From: DATFGK01 sp046712825
GTDB lineage: Bacteria; Actinomycetota; AC-67
NCBI GenBank assembly: GCA_046712825.1
Contig: JBKKCR010000277.1
Span: 1-8,164 of the forward strand
Direction: 5' to 3'
DNA: 8,164 nt
Shown: positions 4,307 to 8,164 of the stretch, one piece after another
How the letters are laid out: each line of letters opens with the position of its first letter
How positions within the stretch are numbered: the first letter of the stretch is position 1
Program-made: the position numbers and the translations under genes
The notes under the pieces: model-generated
The model's input: only the letters and a program-made list of their open reading frames with translations
What the model was told of the DNA's origin: nothing
Database searches by the model: none

Positions 4307-7300
4307 ATGCGCGACGCCGCAGGGGAAGAACAGCTTCTGCGTCCCTACCTGCCCAGGCTCCTGATCAACTGGCTCGCGGAAAGCCCGCAGGACCTTCACC
4401 GGACGGTCGACGGATCCATCGCTTTCGTCGATATCTCCGGCTTCACGAAGCTGTCCGAGCGCCTGGCCCGCCTCGGGAAGGTCGGGTCCGAAGAGCTGAC
4501 CGACGCGATCGGCACGTGCTTCGCCAGGCTCCTCGGCGTGGCGTACGGGAACGGCGGCGGCCTGATCAAGTTCGGCGGCGACGCTCTGCTGCTCCTCTTC
4601 ACCGGGCCGGATCATGCGATCAGAGCCTGCCGCGCGGCCGTCGGCATGCGCCGGGCGCTCCGCGAGATCGGAGCGATCACGTCGGCCGCGGGCCGGGTCA
4701 TCCTGAGGATGTCGGTCGGCGTGCACAGCGGAGCCTTCGACTTCTTCCTCGTCGGCCGTTCCCACCGTGAGCTCATCATCACCGGGCCGGCCGCGAGCGA
4801 GACGGTTTCGATGGAGTCGACTGCGGAGGCGGGCGAGATCGTCGTCAGCCACGCCACCGCCGCCCTCATCCCCGCCGGCCTGGCGGGCGACCCGAAAGGC
4901 GACGGCCGGCTCCTGCGCCGCGAGCCGAGCGGCCTGTCGACGCTGCCGGCCGAGCACGTGGTCTCGGTGCCTGTCGAGCAGATGGTCGGATGCATCCCGG
5001 CGCCCATCCGCGAGCAGGTCCTCGCCGGCATCGACGAGCCGGAGCACAAACGCGTGACGATCGCGTTCCTTCACTTCGACGGGACCGATGCGCTGATCGA
5101 CGTGCATGGACGAGAAGCCGCGGCAGCAGCGCTCGACGACCTCGTGATCGGCGTGCAGGCAGCGGCGGACCGTCACGGCGTCTGCTTCCTCGGCACCGAT
5201 GTCGACCGGGACGGCGGCAAGATCATCCTCACCGCCGGTGCCCCCGCCGCGTCCGGCAACGACGAGGAGCGGATGCTTCTCTCCCTGCGCGAGATCGTGG
5301 GGCAGCCTCGCGCGTTGCCCGTCCGCATCGGTGTGAATCGTGGTGAGGTCTTCGCCGGCGACATCGGCCCGCCGTACCGGCGGACGTACACGGTCATGGG
5401 CGACGCGGTGAACCTCGCCGCCAGGCTGATGGCCAAGGCGAAGCGGGATGAGATCTTGACGGTGCCGTCCGTGCTGGAGCGATCCCGCACGCGCTTCGAA
5501 ACGGTGGCGCTCGAGCCGTTCTTGGTGAAAGGAAAGGCGAAACCGGTCCACGCCTACTCGGTCGGGAGCGCCGGAAAAGCGGTTGGGGAGGCGGCCGGGA
5601 CGACGGCGCCGCTCGTCGGTCGCGAGCGCGAGATGGAGGCGCTGCGCGGCGCGCTCGCGTCCGCCAGGACAGGGTCCGGCCGGGTCGTCGAGATCATCGG
5701 TGAGCCCGGCATCGGCAAGTCGCGGCTCGTCGAGGAGCTCCGCGATGAAGCTTCGGGGATGAAAGTGGTCCAAGCCGCCTGCGAGCTCTACGGATCCTCG
5801 ACGCCGTACGGTGCCCTTCGAACGCCGCTTCGCGCGCTGCTCGGCATCGGCGAGCACGACGACAACGTGGCGGCTGCCGCCCGGCTCACGAACCTCGTCG
5901 CCTCGAAGGCTCCCGAGCTCGCCCCCTGGCTTCCGCTGATCGCGATGCCGCTCGATATCGACATCCCGGTCACGCAGGAGGTCCTCGATCTCGACGACGA
6001 GTTCAGGAAGGCGCGGCTCGAGCAGGCGACGTCGGCGCTCCTCGGCGCGACCGTCGCCGGGGAGATCCTCTGGATCCTCGAGGACGTCCACTGGATGGAC
6101 GAGGCGTCGGCCGGCTTGCTGACACGAGTCACCGGGAGCGTCGTCGAACATCCGTGGCTCATATGCGTCACCCGCCGTGATGTCTCGGAGGGGTTCGCCG
6201 CCCGAACCGCACCACATGTGGTCGTCGTCCGACCCGAGCCGCTGGACGCGGCCGCCGCGGCCGCCTTGGGCGACGCGGTGACCGAGGAAACGCCGCTTGC
6301 GCCGCACGAGTTGGCGTCGCTCGCCGAGCGCTCCGGAGGCAACCCCTTCTTCCTCAAAGAGCTGATCGCCGCGGCCCGAGCGGCCGGCGGTATCGAAGGG
6401 CTTCCGGAATCCGTCGAAGCGCTGATCACGGCCCGCATCGACCGGCTGCCGCCGGGGGACCGTGCGCTCCTGAAGCGCGTCTCGGTGCTCGGTCCGCACT
6501 TCAGCCTGGGGCTCGCCGAAGCCGTCGTCCCCGAAAACGTCTCACTCGACGACATGAGCTGGCGGCGTCTCGACGAGTTCATCGAGGCGGACGTCTCCGG
6601 CTTCCGGTTCCGCCACGCTCTCATCCGGGATGCCGCCTACGAGGCCCTGCCGTACCGCCTCCGCCGCCGGCTCCATGCCGCCGTCGGCGACACGCTCGAG
6701 GCCGGAGCCGAGGACGCCGATCACTTGGCCGACACGCTTTCCCTCCACTTCTTCCACGCCGGCCGCTACGAGCGGGCCTGGCGGTATTCGAACATCGCCT
6801 CGGAACGGGCGCGCTCCGTCTTCGCGAACGTCGAAGCGGCCGAGTTCCAGGAGCGAGCGATCGAGGCGGCGCGCCGTTACGGGGACATCCCGCCGGCGGA
6901 GGTCGCGTCGGCGTACGAGGTCCTCGGAGACGTCCGGAAGCGGATCGGGGAGTTCTCGAAGGCCGCGGATGCCTACCGGGTCGCGGGACGGGTCACGGAG
7001 CACGATGCGCTCGCGCGTGCGCGTCTGATGCTCAAGCAGGGCCGCGTCCGTCAGGCCTGGGGCCGCTTCAGTGAAGCGGTCCGGTGGTTCGGGAAGGCCA
7101 ACCGCCTCCTCGAACCGCTGGACGGGGATGAGGCTGCGAGCCATCGCGCGCAGGTCGCCGTCGCGTACGCCTCGGTCCGGAAAGATCAGCGACGCAGCGG
7201 CGAGGTCGTCCGTTGGTCGATCGCGGCGATCGGCCACGCGGAGCTGGGCGGTGACAAGGCGGCGCTCGCGAACGCGTATTCCCTCCTGGAGGCCGCGCTG

Positions 7301-8128
7301 GTCAATCTCGGCGAGTGGGAGAAAGCGGTCTACGCCGACCGCGCCTTGGTGCTGTACGAGGAGCTCGGCGACCTGTGGGGCCAGGGCGTCGTCTTCAACA
7401 ATCTCGGCGCGCGCGCGTACTACGAGGGGCGTTGGGACGAGGCTGTCCGCTTCTACGAGCGAGGACGCGACGCGTGGGAGCGCATCGGCGACACGATCAA
7501 CGCCGCCACCGGAACGGCCAACACCGGCGAGATCCTGTCCGACCAGGGAAAGCTCGAAGAGGCCGAGCAGCATCTCCGCAAGGCCGTGCGCGTGTGGCAG
7601 GCCGCGGGGGATCGCGCCAGCGTCGCGTTCGGCTTGAGCGCGCTCGGCCGGCTGCTCAGCAGACGGGGGTCCTTCGCCGACGCACTCGAGACGCTCGAAG
7701 AGGCTCGGTCCACAGCTGAGGTCGCCGGCGCTACCGCCGACGCGATCGAGGCCGAGGTTCGCCGGGGCGAGGGTCTGTTGCTTTCGGGAGACCCGGGCCG
7801 CGCGCTCGAAGTGCTCGACGCGATCGACGAACGGATCGCCACCGAAGCCGACGCCGAGCAGGTCGCGTCGACGGTATTCAGGCTGCGCGGCACCGCACTC
7901 GCCTGGCTCGGCGATCTTCCCGCGGCACAGGAGGCTCTCGCTAAGAGCTTGGATCTGGCGCATGCACGCAAAGCGGAGTTCGACGTGGCCTTGGCCCTGC
8001 GGGCCAGGGCACAGGTTTTCGGCGACGAGAGCGACCAAGAGGCCAGCCGCGAGATCCTCGACCGCCTCGGTGTGGTCTTCGTCCGGGACCCGCCGATCGA
8101 GCGGCCGGCGGCGGCCACGTCTCCCTGA
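4307..8128 (+). CDS. Tandem class III adenylate cyclase - STAND/AAA NTPase - TPR signalling protein
   Basis: This 1273-residue cytosolic multidomain protein has no membrane segments. Cyclase domain C1 (about 33-190) has metal Asp42 in FVDISGFT and Asp92 in KFGGDALLLLF, with Lys88; the later Asn/Arg positions are Ser164 and Ser168. Cyclase domain C2 (about 249-420) lacks the metal Asps (His256 and Gly304 by motif alignment) but keeps Asn369 and Arg373 in VNLAAR and has Thr362 at the base-selecting position. Together they should form one composite site; Thr there favours ATP over GTP, as in soluble adenylyl cyclase (inference). A STAND-type NTPase follows: VGRE (437-440), Walker A GEPGIGKS (465-472), Walker B region ILEDVHWMDE (590-599), and SGGNPFF (676-682). 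From about 800 to 1230 are some eight TPR-like repeats, the clearest at 1029-1105. It is probably an ATP- and partner-controlled cAMP source. It is a single-gene unit, and its trigger is unknown. Confidence 0.93.
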   Translation: MRDAAGEEQLLRPYLPRLLINWLAESPQDLHRTVDGSIAFVDISGFTKLSERLARLGKVGSEELTDAIGTCFARLLGVAYGNGGGLIKFGGDALLLLFTGPDHAIRACRAAVGMRRALREIGAITSAAGRVILRMSVGVHSGAFDFFLVGRSHRELIITGPAASETVSMESTAEAGEIVVSHATAALIPAGLAGDPKGDGRLLRREPSGLSTLPAEHVVSVPVEQMVGCIPAPIREQVLAGIDEPEHKRVTIAFLHFDGTDALIDVHGREAAAAALDDLVIGVQAAADRHGVCFLGTDVDRDGGKIILTAGAPAASGNDEERMLLSLREIVGQPRALPVRIGVNRGEVFAGDIGPPYRRTYTVMGDAVNLAARLMAKAKRDEILTVPSVLERSRTRFETVALEPFLVKGKAKPVHAYSVGSAGKAVGEAAGTTAPLVGREREMEALRGALASARTGSGRVVEIIGEPGIGKSRLVEELRDEASGMKVVQAACELYGSSTPYGALRTPLRALLGIGEHDDNVAAAARLTNLVASKAPELAPWLPLIAMPLDIDIPVTQEVLDLDDEFRKARLEQATSALLGATVAGEILWILEDVHWMDEASAGLLTRVTGSVVEHPWLICVTRRDVSEGFAARTAPHVVVVRPEPLDAAAAAALGDAVTEETPLAPHELASLAERSGGNPFFLKELIAAARAAGGIEGLPESVEALITARIDRLPPGDRALLKRVSVLGPHFSLGLAEAVVPENVSLDDMSWRRLDEFIEADVSGFRFRHALIRDAAYEALPYRLRRRLHAAVGDTLEAGAEDADHLADTLSLHFFHAGRYERAWRYSNIASERARSVFANVEAAEFQERAIEAARRYGDIPPAEVASAYEVLGDVRKRIGEFSKAADAYRVAGRVTEHDALARARLMLKQGRVRQAWGRFSEAVRWFGKANRLLEPLDGDEAASHRAQVAVAYASVRKDQRRSGEVVRWSIAAIGHAELGGDKAALANAYSLLEAALVNLGEWEKAVYADRALVLYEELGDLWGQGVVFNNLGARAYYEGRWDEAVRFYERGRDAWERIGDTINAATGTANTGEILSDQGKLEEAEQHLRKAVRVWQAAGDRASVAFGLSALGRLLSRRGSFADALETLEEARSTAEVAGATADAIEAEVRRGEGLLLSGDPGRALEVLDAIDERIATEADAEQVASTVFRLRGTALAWLGDLPAAQEALAKSLDLAHARKAEFDVALALRARAQVFGDESDQEASREILDRLGVVFVRDPPIERPAAATSP

Positions 8129-8140
8129 CCGGCCGTGCGT

Positions 8141-8160
8141 GAGCGAGGGGCCGCTCCCTC
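8141..8160 (+). terminator. Possible GC-rich hairpin after the cyclase gene
   Basis: Thirteen bases after the cyclase stop, GAGCG (8141-8145) can pair with CGCTC (8152-8156). Alternatively GAGGG (8145-8149) can pair with CCCTC (8156-8160). The stems are short and mutually exclusive, and no T-tract is seen before the window ends, so this is only a weak terminator candidate. Confidence 0.25.
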
Positions 8161-8164
8161 CGGG

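Noticed and set aside
4232..6499. A minus-strand open frame continues the dehydrogenase far upstream, to 1066 codons in all, antisense to the cyclase.
   Set aside because: The extra part reads as Arg/Gly/Asp-rich low-complexity sequence with no fold and is a codon-bias shadow of the cyclase. Only the last 310 codons match a family.
6542..8038. A long minus-strand open frame (498 codons) lies opposite the TPR region.
   Set aside because: It is a high-GC shadow: arginine- and leucine-rich with no motif, while the plus strand carries clear TPR repeats.

Overview
The window is high-GC DNA with densely packed genes. Codons mostly end in G or C, several genes lack a Shine-Dalgarno sequence and appear to start leaderlessly behind a TAnnnT box, and the largest gene is a cyclase-ATPase-TPR protein of a kind common in Actinomycetota. 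The best guess is a high-GC, probably uncultured actinobacterium. This rests on gene content and style, because no rRNA or marker gene is present.

Layout from left to right: (1) On the minus strand at 1-794, a small NTF2/SnoaL-like protein is followed by the first 106 residues of a short-chain dehydrogenase (SDR) cut by the window edge. (2) Diverging from it on the plus strand is a complete class I/II PLP-dependent aminotransferase (885-2072) with its own extended -10 promoter and a strong Shine-Dalgarno. (3) A vapBC-type toxin-antitoxin pair follows (2149-2795), preceded by an AT-rich repeat block that looks like its operator. (4) On the minus strand, converging on the toxin gene with only 15 bp between stops, are a D-2-hydroxyacid dehydrogenase (3299-4231) and a SRPBCC-fold protein (2811-3299). 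(5) Diverging from these is a 1273-residue signalling protein (4307-8128) with two class III cyclase domains, a STAND/AAA-type NTPase and a long TPR tail. A short spacer with a GC-rich hairpin ends the window.

Genes in each co-directional pair (NTF2-SDR, dehydrogenase-SRPBCC, vapB-vapC) join by the same one-base stop/start overlap, TGATG, so each pair is probably translationally coupled. The two divergent intergenic regions share an identical 14-bp sequence whose core, GTAGGCTAC, presents a TAnnnT -10 box on both strands. The proposed starts of three operon-leading genes lie 6-7 bases after a TAnnnT box.

Most of the window is ordinary metabolic and accessory content. The most interesting protein is the cyclase: its first domain keeps the metal-binding Asp residues and its second keeps the Asn/Arg pair and a Thr at the base-selecting position. 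The two would therefore make one composite active site within a single chain, as in mammalian soluble adenylyl cyclase. I see no wholly undescribed system. There are no RNA genes, CRISPR arrays or insertion sequences that I can support.
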